A DNA stretch of 64,000 nt from Martelella lutilitoris (GCF_016598595.1 NZ_CP066786.1:3123501-3187500), one strand, 5' to 3'. Shown: positions 16,729-27,314, numbered from the stretch's first letter. Notes: generated from the sequence alone by a model not told the origin. Made by a program: numbers and translations.

Positions 16729-19700
16729 GCACAAACCACGACTGGCTCAACCTCATAGAGGTATCTGGACCGTTTCTTGCCGTGCCGGTTCTGCGCGAGG
16801 TGCTGCCCCAAGGGCTGGAAGCCCTTATCTCCGGCCGTCCGCAGCGGTTGCGCGCCACCTATGACGAATGGCGTGATGCCGTCGATGCGGACGACGCCGA
16901 CCTAGCGGCAATCCATTCGGCGTGGATCGACGAGGTTCTCCAGACCGCTCTCGAGGTGGACGATCAGGTTTTGCGCCGGACGGCAACTTTGCCGGAACGG
17001 CTGAAGGTGTCGCTGCCCGAACATGGTGTCACGATCGCGCCCGACCTAGCGATCGTAAATCCGACCCAGGGCGACGCCCCACTGCTACTCGTCCAGATCT
17101 ACGATCCTGATACCGATCTCGACGTCACGTGGAATTACGACGGTCTGGCCACGACACCGGGAGACAGGATGGTGTCGCTGCTTCGCGCCGCTGGATGCCT
17201 GATCGGTCTCGTGACTAATGGCGAACGCTGGATGCTCGTTCACGCGCCGGTCGGTGCGGTCGCGAGTTTCGCCAGTTGGTATGCTCGCCTCTGGGGCCAG
17301 GAGCCCGAGACGCTGCGGGCCTTCGTCAGCTTGCTCGGAGTCCGTCGCTTCTTCGGTCCCGAAGCCGAAAGGCTGCCGGCGTTGTTCGAGCGGTCTCTGA
17401 AGCACCAGGACGACGTGACCGACGCGCTCGGCGAACAGGTCCGCCGCGCGGTAGAGGTGTTGGTCCAATCCCTTGACCGTGCCGACCAGGATCGTAATCG
17501 GGACCTGTTGCACGACGTCGATCCGAAGGAACTCTACGAGGCCGGCCTCACGGTCATGATGCGACTCGTCTTCCTGCTGGCGGCAGAAGAGCGCGGCCTG
17601 CTCCTTCTCGGTGACCCTCGCTACGATGCCTTCTATGCGCTCTCCAGCCTGCGTATGCAGTTGCGTGCCGACACAGAGGAGATACTCGAACGGCGCCGCT
17701 CGGCATGGTCGCGCCTGCTCGCGCTTTTTCGTGGCGTCTATGGCGGCATCGACCATCCGTTGCTGCGGCTGCCGGCAATGGGCGGCTCGCTCTTCGACCC
17801 GGATCGTTACCCCTTCCTCGAAGGCCGCAAGAAAGGCACGAACTGGCGGAGCGATCCCGCCGAGCCTTTGCCGATCGACGACCGGACGGTCCTGCTCCTG
17901 CTGGAGGCGATTCAGACCTTCGAAGGCCGCACGCTGTCCTATCGTGCGCTCGACGTGGAACAGATCGGTCACGTCTATGAAGGTCTCCTCGAACGCACGG
18001 TCCAGCGCGTCGATGACGTAACACTCGAACTCGAAGGATCGGCCAAGGCCAAGAATGCTCGCGTCGCGCTCGGCGAGATCGAGTCCGCGCGCCTAGACGG
18101 CACCGCCAAGATCGTCGATCTCCTGAAGGAGCGGAGCGAGCGTTCCGAGCCCGCCATTCGAAACGCCATCGGCCGGGAACCGGATGAGCGCGTGGCGGCG
18201 CGGCTGCTCACCGTTTGCCGCGGTGACGTGGCCCTGCGTGACCGTATCCTGCCGTATGCCGAACTCTTGCGAACGGACCCGTGGGGATACCCTCTGGTCC
18301 ATCACGCCGACGCTTTCGTCGTCGTCCTCGGCGCCGATCGGCGCGAGAGCGGAACGCATTACACACCCAAGAGCCTGACCGAGAAGATCGTCGAGGAGAC
18401 ACTGACCCCGGTCGTCTATCGCGGCCCGGCCGAAGGCGCGGCGCGCGAGGATTGGAAGCTCAGGAGCGGCGACGAACTCCTCGACCTGAAGATCTGCGAT
18501 CCCGCGATGGGATCGGGTGCGTTCCTCGTGCAGGCTTGCCGCTGGCTCGCCGACCGGCTCGTCGAAGCCTGGTCCCATATGGAAGCGGCGGGCAGCCAGA
18601 TCGACAGCGAAGGCCTCATCCGGGCCGCCGATGACCCGGCCGGGTTCGAGCCGCTGTCGCGCGATACCGAAGAGCGCGCCATCCTCGCGCGTCGCCTGAT
18701 CGCCGAGCGCTGCCTCTACGGCGTCGACAAAAATCCGCTTGCGGTCGAGCTCGCTAAGCTGTCGCTTTGGCTGACCACGCTCGCGAAGGGGCGGCCTTTC
18801 GGCTTCCTCGATCACAACCTGCGGAGCGGCGACAGCCTACTCGGCATTCATGATCTCGGCCAGCTCGTTGAGCTGGATATGAAGCCGAAGGGCAATGCGC
18901 AGCTCCGTCTTTTCGGCCGAACCATCCGGTCTGCAGTCGACAAGGCGCTCGCACTTCGAAGCCAGCTTCGGTCGATCCCCATCCGCGACATCGGCGATGT
19001 TGAGGCGATGGCCGCGCTCGACGCTCAATCGCGTAATGAACTCGCCCTGCCTGAACTGATCGCCGACGCTCTCGTCGGCATCGTCCTCGCTGGAGAACGC
19101 GCAGTGAATATTACGGCGCTGGCGACCATTGCCGACGAGGCCGCAGGCGGTGACGCAAATGCACAGGCTCGCCTGCTGCGGCAGGCAATGGCCGACTTTG
19201 CAGGTGATACTTCCGATGGCGCTCCCCGCCGCCCGCTTCATTGGCCGCTCGAATACCCAGAGGTCTTTCTGCGAAACAATGGTGGGTTCGATGCTTTCGT
19301 CGGCAATCCGCCGTTCCTGGGAGGGCAACGGATCACTGGCGTAGCCGGCACCGTTTATCGGAATTGGCTCGTGAAGCAGATCGCCGAGGGGCGTCGTGGA
19401 TCGGCCGATCTGGTCGCGTACTTTTTCCTGCGCGCCTACTCGCTCTTGCGAGACGAAGGCGGCTTTGGGCTGCTCGCCGTCAACACCATCGCTGAAGGCG
19501 ACACACGGCAGGTTGGGTTGGAGGCCATGGTCAGCGGTGGTGCGGTAATCCATGCTGCTTATCCGAATGAACCCTGGCCTGGAAAGGCAGCGGTCGTCAC
19601 CAGTCGCGTTCATATCCACAAGGGTGAGTGGCGCGGTAGGTGTTCATTGCGCGGACACCCCACCGCATTTGTGTCGGCCTATCTTGCCGATCGGCAAGAG

Positions 19701-20837
19701 TGGAGCCCAAAAGCGCTGAAGGCTGCGGAGAATATTGCCTTCATTGGCTCCTACGTGCTCGGAAAGGGCTTTGTGCTTTCGCCGGACGAAGCACAGCAGA
19801 TGTTGGATGCCGACCCTAAAAATGCCGACGTAATCCTACCTTATCTTGATGGAGACGATCTCAAATCAATTCCAGAGCAGCGACCTACTCGATGGGTAAT
19901 AAGTTTCTGGGACTGGTCGGAGGAGCGCGCGCAAGAGTACGAATTGCCGTGGCAGCGGATAGAAGATCGGGTCAAACCAGAACGCCAACGCCTCAACGAA
20001 CAAGGTGAGTTCGTACTTCGAAAGCCTCTACCCGAGCGATGGTGGCAATTCGGCGAAAAGCGTCCTGGCCTCTATCATGCGGTAGGTCGCGGTCGCCATT
20101 TTGAACAGCACCCCAAGGATTGGGATGCACAGGCCGAGCCGCTCCAGCACATCTTCGTGGCGGGGCGCGTGGGAAAATACTTCAATCCATCCGTAGTGTC
20201 GAACGACGTCATCTTCCACGAGAAATGCGTCGTTTTCGCCGTCGCGGAAGCCTATGCCTACGCGGCGATTTTCAATTCATCCCCAGTCGACGCTTGGGTT
20301 TGGAAGCAATCCTCTCGAATGAAGCTTGATCTGAATTTCTCACCGTCCGATGCGGTTGAGACTTTTCCTTTCTTAGAATCCTCCGATATCGTTCGCTTCG
20401 ACGGGCTTGGCCGGGAATACCTACAATCGCGGCACGAGTTGATGACCGATCCGGCCAATCCCATCGGTCTCACAAAACTCTATAACCGCTTCCATGACGC
20501 GGCCGACACCGTTCGCTCAATAGAGCGACTTCGCGAGCAGCACCGCGAAATCGACGCGGCAGTCATGCGTGCCTACGGGTGGGACGACATCGACCTCGGG
20601 CATGGCTATCACGAACAACCGAACCTCGCGGAGAATGACCGCGTGAGGTTCACCATCTCCGACGCAGCCCGCGCTGAAGTTCTATTTCGCTTCGCGGAAT
20701 TGAACCGTAACCAGTACCAAAAAGAGGTCGAAGCGGGACCTCATAAGGCAGCCAAGAAGCAAAAGTCCGGCAAGAAACGAGCCAGCCCGGACGTTGGCGA
20801 TCTCTTCAATGCCGAGATGGAGGCCGTCGATGACTGA
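16725..20837 (+). CDS. drmMI: DISARM adenine-specific methyltransferase DrmMI (Eco57I/PglX-like)
   Basis: A 1370-residue N6-adenine methylase. The SAM motif DPAMGSGAFLVQA is at about residue 592 and the catalytic NPPF at about 861, in the order of Eco57I/PglX enzymes. The N-terminal 250 residues (LVTNGERWMLVHA and neighbours) resemble the N-domains of large type IIL and PglX proteins. The C-terminal third after the catalytic core is the likely target-recognition part and is visibly less GC-rich than the first two thirds. A lysine-rich tail precedes the end. It should mark host DNA and confer specificity on the class 1 DISARM system. Confidence 0.9.
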   Translation: MSTNHDWLNLIEVSGPFLAVPVLREVLPQGLEALISGRPQRLRATYDEWRDAVDADDADLAAIHSAWIDEVLQTALEVDDQVLRRTATLPERLKVSLPEHGVTIAPDLAIVNPTQGDAPLLLVQIYDPDTDLDVTWNYDGLATTPGDRMVSLLRAAGCLIGLVTNGERWMLVHAPVGAVASFASWYARLWGQEPETLRAFVSLLGVRRFFGPEAERLPALFERSLKHQDDVTDALGEQVRRAVEVLVQSLDRADQDRNRDLLHDVDPKELYEAGLTVMMRLVFLLAAEERGLLLLGDPRYDAFYALSSLRMQLRADTEEILERRRSAWSRLLALFRGVYGGIDHPLLRLPAMGGSLFDPDRYPFLEGRKKGTNWRSDPAEPLPIDDRTVLLLLEAIQTFEGRTLSYRALDVEQIGHVYEGLLERTVQRVDDVTLELEGSAKAKNARVALGEIESARLDGTAKIVDLLKERSERSEPAIRNAIGREPDERVAARLLTVCRGDVALRDRILPYAELLRTDPWGYPLVHHADAFVVVLGADRRESGTHYTPKSLTEKIVEETLTPVVYRGPAEGAAREDWKLRSGDELLDLKICDPAMGSGAFLVQACRWLADRLVEAWSHMEAAGSQIDSEGLIRAADDPAGFEPLSRDTEERAILARRLIAERCLYGVDKNPLAVELAKLSLWLTTLAKGRPFGFLDHNLRSGDSLLGIHDLGQLVELDMKPKGNAQLRLFGRTIRSAVDKALALRSQLRSIPIRDIGDVEAMAALDAQSRNELALPELIADALVGIVLAGERAVNITALATIADEAAGGDANAQARLLRQAMADFAGDTSDGAPRRPLHWPLEYPEVFLRNNGGFDAFVGNPPFLGGQRITGVAGTVYRNWLVKQIAEGRRGSADLVAYFFLRAYSLLRDEGGFGLLAVNTIAEGDTRQVGLEAMVSGGAVIHAAYPNEPWPGKAAVVTSRVHIHKGEWRGRCSLRGHPTAFVSAYLADRQEWSPKALKAAENIAFIGSYVLGKGFVLSPDEAQQMLDADPKNADVILPYLDGDDLKSIPEQRPTRWVISFWDWSEERAQEYELPWQRIEDRVKPERQRLNEQGEFVLRKPLPERWWQFGEKRPGLYHAVGRGRHFEQHPKDWDAQAEPLQHIFVAGRVGKYFNPSVVSNDVIFHEKCVVFAVAEAYAYAAIFNSSPVDAWVWKQSSRMKLDLNFSPSDAVETFPFLESSDIVRFDGLGREYLQSRHELMTDPANPIGLTKLYNRFHDAADTVRSIERLREQHREIDAAVMRAYGWDDIDLGHGYHEQPNLAENDRVRFTISDAARAEVLFRFAELNRNQYQKEVEAGPHKAAKKQKSGKKRASPDVGDLFNAEMEAVDD

Positions 20838-20897
20838 CACCAGCCAAATGGCGGTCGACCTCAACGTGCTCGTATGCCTCAAAGAAAGGGCCTGCCG

Positions 20898-22313
20898 ATG
20901 ACGAAACCCACCGCCGATCAAGCGCAGGCCAGCCCGACCAAGCGGTTCTTCGTGTCGATGCTGACGCGCGACATCAACCTTGCTGATGCGATCCTCGACC
21001 TTCTCGACAACTGCCTCGACGGCGCGCTCCGAATGGCTGATGGCGGCAATGTCGACTATGCGCAGCATTTCGTGAAAATCGAGCTCGCTGGCGATCATTT
21101 CTCGATCGAAGATAATTGCGGCGGCATCCCGCGCGAGGTCGCCAAGAATTATGCCTTCAAGATGGGCCGCGAGCCTGACGACGATCGTGACTCCGAAACT
21201 GAGACCATCGGCATGTATGGTGTCGGCATGAAGCGTGCGATCTTCAAGATGGGGCGTGAAGCGCTGGTGCGAACCCGCCATGGGGATGACACGTTCGAAG
21301 TGCCAATCACTTCGGCTTGGCTCGAAGCCAAGGGCTGGGATCCGCTACCGATCAACGAGCCGACGGAAGCGAGCGAGAAGCTCGCCGAGCCCGGCACCGT
21401 CATCCGGGTAGACGAATTATACGAGGGCGTCGCCAGACACTTTGCTAACGAGGCATTCGAGAACGAAGTCCGCACGGCCATCTCCGAACATTTTACGATG
21501 TTCCTTCAATGGGGGCTGAAGGTCGATCTCAATGGCAAGCCGGTGGAGCCCGTTTTCGTAGAAGTGCTGGTATCCGACCGCGCCGATGGTCCGGCGCCGT
21601 TCGTTTTCCAGAAGACCATCGACGATGTGCTCGTTTCAATCACCGTTGGCCTCAACACGGGGCGTAACCTCGGTAATGATGACGAGGATGAACCAGGCTT
21701 CGAGCGCGACCGCTCGTCGGCGACCGCCGGTTGGACAGTCCTGTGTAACGATCGCGCGGTGATCGTCGGCGATAAGAGCCGTCTGACGGGCTGGGGCGAT
21801 GGCATTCCGCTGTACCATCCGCAGTTCGCGATCATTACCGGTATCATTGAGTTCCGATCCAAGCTTGCCGACAAACTTCCGGTCACGACGACGAAGCGCG
21901 CGCTCGACACGTCGTCGAACGTGTGGCTCGAGTCTTTAGTAAAGATGAAAGAAGGTATGCGGATCTGGATTTCGTATACCAATCAGTGGAAGAACCATCC
22001 CCGTGCCGACCAGTCGAATTACTGGGAGGACTCAAAGCCATTGTCTTTGAGCAAGACGATCGCGGCCATCGCTTTGCGCAGCGATGTGAAAACGAGCGAT
22101 AGCCAGATTGAGTTCAACCCGCAGAAGGCGAAGGTTTTGCCGGAACCTCCCGGAAAGACGCCGTCGTCTAGGCGCATCGTGTTTTCGCGGCCCGTCGAAG
22201 AAATACGGCTCGTTTCGAAAATGCTATTCGACGTCGATGACGAAAAACCGGGCATCGTTGGCGAGAAATGTTTCGAGCTTACGCTGGCCAAAGCGCAGAA
22301 ACAAGGTGCTTGA
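20898..22313 (+). CDS. GHKL-type ATPase (Hsp90/MORC-like fold)
   Basis: A 471-residue protein with a complete Bergerat ATP-binding fold. It has the N box DAILDLLDNCLDGA near residues 28-41, the G1 box EDNCGGIP near 72, and the G2 box IGMYGVGMKRAIFKMG near 105. A transducer-like region and a helical tail follow. I place the start at 20898, behind AAAGAAAGGG, rather than at 20874. It is not one of the canonical DISARM genes but lies inside the operon, 60 bases after drmMI and 3 bases before the next gene. MORC/GHKL ATPases often act as DNA clamps, so a sensing or looping role is inferred. Confidence 0.85.
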   Translation: MTKPTADQAQASPTKRFFVSMLTRDINLADAILDLLDNCLDGALRMADGGNVDYAQHFVKIELAGDHFSIEDNCGGIPREVAKNYAFKMGREPDDDRDSETETIGMYGVGMKRAIFKMGREALVRTRHGDDTFEVPITSAWLEAKGWDPLPINEPTEASEKLAEPGTVIRVDELYEGVARHFANEAFENEVRTAISEHFTMFLQWGLKVDLNGKPVEPVFVEVLVSDRADGPAPFVFQKTIDDVLVSITVGLNTGRNLGNDDEDEPGFERDRSSATAGWTVLCNDRAVIVGDKSRLTGWGDGIPLYHPQFAIITGIIEFRSKLADKLPVTTTKRALDTSSNVWLESLVKMKEGMRIWISYTNQWKNHPRADQSNYWEDSKPLSLSKTIAAIALRSDVKTSDSQIEFNPQKAKVLPEPPGKTPSSRRIVFSRPVEEIRLVSKMLFDVDDEKPGIVGEKCFELTLAKAQKQGA

Positions 22314-22316
22314 GAT

Positions 22317-23312
22317 ATGAGCGCCGGATCTTCGCTTCCCTACCGGCTGAGGCCGAACAAGGCAGTCGACCGAGAATTGTTTCTCTCGCTGTTGATGCGG
22401 TTGGCTCCTGTCCTTTCATTGGAGAAATATCATTACGTCGGTCTCGGCGGACCTTTTCTCGAAGACTTCCGGTTGGTTCATGCCAGGCTCGGCGTCGGGA
22501 GGATGACCTGCGTAGAAACTGAGGCGGAGGTCCATAAGCGGCAGCAGTTCAATCGGCCCGTCGCCTCGATCGAATGTGTGCACAAAACCCTCGAAGATTA
22601 TCTCGACGGACACGATTTCGAGGTGCCCGCTATTGTCTGGTTCGACTACACCGAACCCAAGGGTGTTACCGCGCAAATTGAACGCTTTGCTCGCACTATC
22701 GGCACTGTGCCTTTGGGGAGCGTGCTTCGGATAACATTGAATGCCAATCCCGAATCGCTCGGCAAGCCGCTCCCAAGCGACATCTCCGTGGAGGTCGGAG
22801 ATGCTGCATCCGGTGATCGTGCGGCAAAACCAACGGTGCAGGAGTGGCGCCTAGCTCGGTTCAAGGAGCGGGTCGGTCAGCTTTTCCCGAGCGGCCTGTC
22901 TCCCGAAGGCATGACGCATAAGACCTACGGCGCGAGCGTGCTGCGCGTTCTCAAGTTGGCGGTCGAAAAGGAAGCGCTCAATTTTCGCGATCGCAAGATC
23001 GTATGGTCACTGGCGACCCACTACAAGGATGGCCAGGCCATGGTGACGGCAGCACTTGTCGTGTGCGCAGCCGCCGACGCCTCCATCGAGAAGCTCCTAA
23101 AGGAATGGGAGTTTCTTTCGACGCCGGACGATCCCCATCGCCTTGATCTGCCTGCTCTCTCCACGCTTGAGCGGTTGACCATGGAGTCGAACGATGACGT
23201 CCGGGAAAAAATGGCCTTCGACCTCCCCAAATCTGACATGGGGGAAGACCCTATAACTGTCTTCAAGAAATTCTACCGCATCTATCCACATTTCTCGCGC
23301 GTCGAGCTGTAG
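22317..23312 (+). CDS. Methyltransferase-fold protein paired with the GHKL ATPase
   Basis: A 331-residue protein of a conserved family sometimes described as O-methyltransferase-like. A Rossmann-like core is suggested by YVGLGGPFLEDFRL (glycine loop) followed by MTCVETEAEVHKRQQFNRP (acidic end of the second strand) and then VWFDYTEP. No DNA-methylase catalytic motif (NPPF or PCQ) is present, so DNA may not be its substrate. It begins 3 bases after the GHKL gene, so the two are a translational pair. The reaction is unknown. Confidence 0.65.
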   Translation: MSAGSSLPYRLRPNKAVDRELFLSLLMRLAPVLSLEKYHYVGLGGPFLEDFRLVHARLGVGRMTCVETEAEVHKRQQFNRPVASIECVHKTLEDYLDGHDFEVPAIVWFDYTEPKGVTAQIERFARTIGTVPLGSVLRITLNANPESLGKPLPSDISVEVGDAASGDRAAKPTVQEWRLARFKERVGQLFPSGLSPEGMTHKTYGASVLRVLKLAVEKEALNFRDRKIVWSLATHYKDGQAMVTAALVVCAAADASIEKLLKEWEFLSTPDDPHRLDLPALSTLERLTMESNDDVREKMAFDLPKSDMGEDPITVFKKFYRIYPHFSRVEL

Positions 23313-23333
23313 AGATTTATTCGGGGGCGACGC

Positions 23334-26300
23334 ATGAGCTTGACTGATGATCCAAACGCGCAGAGTTGGCTTGCCAAGGAACCGACTTGGCTCGGCCCGT
23401 GCATAGCTCGATTGAACGGCGAGCGTTCGGACTATTCGGCGGTCGATGAAGGACATTGGATCATCGCGGCCGAAGCCGATGGCACACTGACACGAGCCGG
23501 TCGAATTTTGCGCATTCGCGGCGATCTCGACAGCACGACGATCTATTTCGACCATGTGCATACGTTCCGGTCGTCGGGTACGGTATTCGGCCTCGGGCTG
23601 ACGCTGCCGACCGGCCCGATCGCGCGCCTCCGGCCGGAAGACTTGGCGGTGATTTTCGCTCTCGACGGCATTTCGATCAGCGATGTTCCGGTCATCCAAA
23701 ACGTCGCCTATGTGCGCGACCTGCTCGAAATAGCGGTCCGCGACGACCTGCTCGGTCCCGCCGGCGGACCGCACGAACTCATCAAGGACATGAGCGTCCG
23801 GGACCGCTATCTGGTCGGCAAGCTCGCGCCGCGGCGGCCGAGCGACACCGATACCGTCACCGTCGAGCCCGCGGCCGGTGCAGACGAAATCCGCGACATC
23901 GAAGATGAGCGGGCCGCGCCAATCCACGAACCTGGCGCCGAGTTCGCCAGCGTCTCCGGTCGCGTGGAGCCGGAAGACGACGCCCTCGACGAAATCGACA
24001 CCACGAACAATCAGTCACTCGTCCCGTCGAGCATGGGGTTCACCTTCTGCGTCGCGCCGGGCGTAGAGGCGCTGGCCGCGGATGTCCGGTGGGGACGCTA
24101 TGAGCGTGTTCCGGGCGATGAGCACGATGTCGTCAAGACCCGCAAGAACCGGGCGACCGGCCGGGAAGAAGAAGCCAAGGTCAAGGTGTGGCGGCGAATC
24201 CCGTGCGGTGGCGTCGTTCCCCTGCCGCTGAGGGATGGGCCGATACGACCGGCGACGCCGGATCGTGACCAGCCTGAAGTGAGGCTTCAAGGGACGATCC
24301 GCACAAACGCCCAAGGGGAGCACCTCGTCACTCTATTCCTCGTGAACGGCCAGTTGGAGCCTGACGACAACAAGGATCGCGCTTGGCTGTTCCAACCAGA
24401 AATCTCGGTGGCCGCGCCCGAAGGCGCTGCAGATTCGTCGATCTTCAGACGACGTCCTTCTAACGAAATCGTCGTGGATGACCCGGAACGTGATCGCCTC
24501 GCCCTGATCTATCGCAACCGACTCGAGTTCGCCGTCGGCCACGGCGTCTCCGTCCATGCCGACACGACGTCGGGCGACTCTGCAAAGGCTTCGCACCTCC
24601 GCACGGAAATCATCCCGCGCTATGAGGTCGCCGTCACTGAAACACCGGGCCTTGATCCGGACGACCGGCCGGCCATGCGCCGTATGGTCGATGAGGGGTG
24701 GCTCGACATGGGGCGGCTCGCGGAGATGGAACCGCAGCAATTGCGCAATGCCCTGTCGTGCCTGGTCGACGACTATGCCGTCTGGATCGGGGAGCAGAGA
24801 ACACGGCTGAAAACCGAGATCACGGGCTTCGATGACCCTGGAAAGGACGTGATCGCCCGTTGCGAGGAAACCTTGCGCCGCCTGCGCGAGGGAATGGACA
24901 CGCTTTTTGCCGACGCCGCGGCGCTATCGGCGTTCCGCTTCGCCAACAAGTCGATGGCGCTCCAGCGTGTCCGGAGCCTCTATGCACTCAAACGCAGGCG
25001 CGGCGAGGCGGCCGGTGTCACGCAGCTCGACATCCCAAAGAATCGATCCTGGCGCCCTTTCCAGTTGGCTTTCCTCCTATTGTCGGTGCCATCTCTCGCC
25101 GACCCCGCGCATTCCGATCGGACGAAACCGGCGGAAGCCTTCGCCGATCTCCTCTGGTTCCCGACCGGCGGTGGCAAGACCGAAGCCTATCTGGGCGTAG
25201 CGGCCTTTGCCATGGCGATGCGCCGATTGAAGGACGATCTCGGCGGCCTCGATGCCTCCCGCGGCTTGGCAGTCATCATGCGGTACACGCTGCGCCTGCT
25301 GACTCTGCAACAGTTCCAACGCGCCACGGCTCTCTTGTGCGCAATGGAAGTGATCCGGCGCGCCGATGAGAAGCTTTGGGGCAAGGAGCCCTTCTCGTTG
25401 GGGTTGTGGGTCGGCAATCGGGTGACGCCAGGCCGAACCGCCGACGCTCACCAAGCAATCGAGGCGCTGCGGAATGGCGACCGGAATAAATCCGGTATCG
25501 CGTCGCCCGCGCAACTGACGAGCTGCCCGTGGTGCGGTTCCGAAATCTCGCCGGGTCGCGACATTGAGGTCGATCGGATAGCCGGCCGAACGCTCATCCA
25601 TTGCAGCGACAAACTCGGCACCTGCGAATTTTCACGGGCCGGCTCCGGCGGCCTTCCGCATCCCGGCTTGCCCGTGAAAGTGGTCGATGAGGAAATTTAT
25701 CATCGTCCTCCGACGATGATGATCGCCACCGTGGACAAGTTCGCCATGATGGCCTGGCGGCCGGAAGTGCGGACTCTCTTCGGCCGGGTCGATGAAGAAT
25801 GTGAACGTCACGGCTTGCTCTGGCCGGGCCACGACTGCGGCACCGGGCACCGCGCACGCGGCGCCTATCCCGCCGCGAGGGTGAAGCCGGTGCGCGCCGC
25901 CGTCCGGCCTCCCGACCTCATCATCCAGGATGAGTTTCACCTCATCAGCGGCCCGCTTGGCACCATGGTCGGTCTCTATGAGAGCGCCGTCGACGAGCTG
26001 AGTTCTTGGGTACTCGGAGATACGAAGGTCCGGCCGAAGGTGGTGGCATCGACGGCCACGGTCCGGCGAGCCGAAGACCAGGTGCGTAACGTATTCATGC
26101 GTCGCATCTCGGTCTTTCCGCCCACCGGCCTCGACGTGGAGGACAATTTCTTTTCGGTTCAGCGCCCCATCGGCGAGAAACCCGGTCGCCGCTACATGGG
26201 CATCTGCGCGCCCGGCAGTTCGAGGCCAGCCGTTCTGATCCGAACCTATACGGCCTTCCTCACCGCCGCACAGGCTCTCTTCGATCGCTTCGGCCCGGTC

Positions 26301-27314
26301 GCAGATCCCTACATGACGCTCGTCGGCTATTTCAATTCGCTGCGCGAGTTGGGCGGGATGAAGCGTCTCGCCGAGGACGACGTGCAGACGCGCTCCTTCC
26401 GTGTGAACATGAGCTTGGTCGACCGTCCGGGGCTGTCACAACGTCGCGTCGATGACGTTCGGGAACTCACCTCCCGCGTCTCCAGTCACGACATCCCGCG
26501 CTATCTCGATCAGCTCGAAGTACCGTTCAATGGGACGCTCGATCCCAAGACGGGTGAATGGGCTGAGAACAGGGCTCTCGGCGATCCGCGTCCGATCGAC
26601 GTCGTTCTGGCCACCAATATGCTGTCGGTCGGCGTGGACGTGAACCGTCTCGGCGTGATGGTCGTCAATGGCCAGCCGAAAGGAACGGCGGAGTATATCC
26701 AGGCGACCAGCCGCGTCGGCCGCTCTCCACCTGGCCTGGTCGCCACCGTGCTCACTTGGGCACGCCCGCGCGACCTCTCCCATTACGAGACGTTCGAACA
26801 CTACCACGCGACCTTCTATCAGCACGTCGAGGCTCAATCCGTGACACCATTTTCCCCGCGTGCGCTGGATCGTGGTCTCACGGGCGCGATGCTGTCGATC
26901 ATGCGAAACAGCTACGATCCTTTCGCGCCCAACACGGGTGCGGGCGCGATGAACAGTCCGAGCCGACCGGAGATGATGACGACGATCGGCGTCGTGTCCG
27001 AACGAACCTGGGAGGTCACGGAAGACTCGGCGAAGAAGGCCTTGACCGAACGAGAGCTGAAGCACCGCGCCGACGATTGGGCGAAAGAGGCCGGCGTTGG
27101 AGGTCGCACGCTCGTCTATCAGAAATATGGGGCAGGCCCGACGGCCTATCCCCTTTTGGAGAATCCCGGCGTGAAGCCTTGGACGGACTGGACCGTTCCG
27201 ATGTCGATGCGGGAGGTCGAACCCGGCGTGAGGTTGGTGATGGAAGACGCGCGCTCGACGAATGATCCCGCCTGGCGAGCCCGTGTCACTCCGGCCGATG
27301 GGGGTGACGCATGA
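23334..27314 (+). CDS. drmA: DISARM helicase DrmA
   Basis: A 1326-residue DISARM core helicase. Walker A FPTGGGKTEAYLGV is near residue 608, a DExH variant QDEFHLISG near 865, motif V LSVGVDVNRLG near 1097, and motif VI QATSRVGR near 1122. A zinc-binding insert lies between motifs I and II (SCPWCGSEI with a later cysteine pair). The acidic N-terminal 550 residues match DrmA proteins. With DrmB it forms the complex that loads on 5'-overhang DNA in characterised DISARM. It overlaps drmB by 4 bases. Confidence 0.93.
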   Translation: MSLTDDPNAQSWLAKEPTWLGPCIARLNGERSDYSAVDEGHWIIAAEADGTLTRAGRILRIRGDLDSTTIYFDHVHTFRSSGTVFGLGLTLPTGPIARLRPEDLAVIFALDGISISDVPVIQNVAYVRDLLEIAVRDDLLGPAGGPHELIKDMSVRDRYLVGKLAPRRPSDTDTVTVEPAAGADEIRDIEDERAAPIHEPGAEFASVSGRVEPEDDALDEIDTTNNQSLVPSSMGFTFCVAPGVEALAADVRWGRYERVPGDEHDVVKTRKNRATGREEEAKVKVWRRIPCGGVVPLPLRDGPIRPATPDRDQPEVRLQGTIRTNAQGEHLVTLFLVNGQLEPDDNKDRAWLFQPEISVAAPEGAADSSIFRRRPSNEIVVDDPERDRLALIYRNRLEFAVGHGVSVHADTTSGDSAKASHLRTEIIPRYEVAVTETPGLDPDDRPAMRRMVDEGWLDMGRLAEMEPQQLRNALSCLVDDYAVWIGEQRTRLKTEITGFDDPGKDVIARCEETLRRLREGMDTLFADAAALSAFRFANKSMALQRVRSLYALKRRRGEAAGVTQLDIPKNRSWRPFQLAFLLLSVPSLADPAHSDRTKPAEAFADLLWFPTGGGKTEAYLGVAAFAMAMRRLKDDLGGLDASRGLAVIMRYTLRLLTLQQFQRATALLCAMEVIRRADEKLWGKEPFSLGLWVGNRVTPGRTADAHQAIEALRNGDRNKSGIASPAQLTSCPWCGSEISPGRDIEVDRIAGRTLIHCSDKLGTCEFSRAGSGGLPHPGLPVKVVDEEIYHRPPTMMIATVDKFAMMAWRPEVRTLFGRVDEECERHGLLWPGHDCGTGHRARGAYPAARVKPVRAAVRPPDLIIQDEFHLISGPLGTMVGLYESAVDELSSWVLGDTKVRPKVVASTATVRRAEDQVRNVFMRRISVFPPTGLDVEDNFFSVQRPIGEKPGRRYMGICAPGSSRPAVLIRTYTAFLTAAQALFDRFGPVADPYMTLVGYFNSLRELGGMKRLAEDDVQTRSFRVNMSLVDRPGLSQRRVDDVRELTSRVSSHDIPRYLDQLEVPFNGTLDPKTGEWAENRALGDPRPIDVVLATNMLSVGVDVNRLGVMVVNGQPKGTAEYIQATSRVGRSPPGLVATVLTWARPRDLSHYETFEHYHATFYQHVEAQSVTPFSPRALDRGLTGAMLSIMRNSYDPFAPNTGAGAMNSPSRPEMMTTIGVVSERTWEVTEDSAKKALTERELKHRADDWAKEAGVGGRTLVYQKYGAGPTAYPLLENPGVKPWTDWTVPMSMREVEPGVRLVMEDARSTNDPAWRARVTPADGGDA

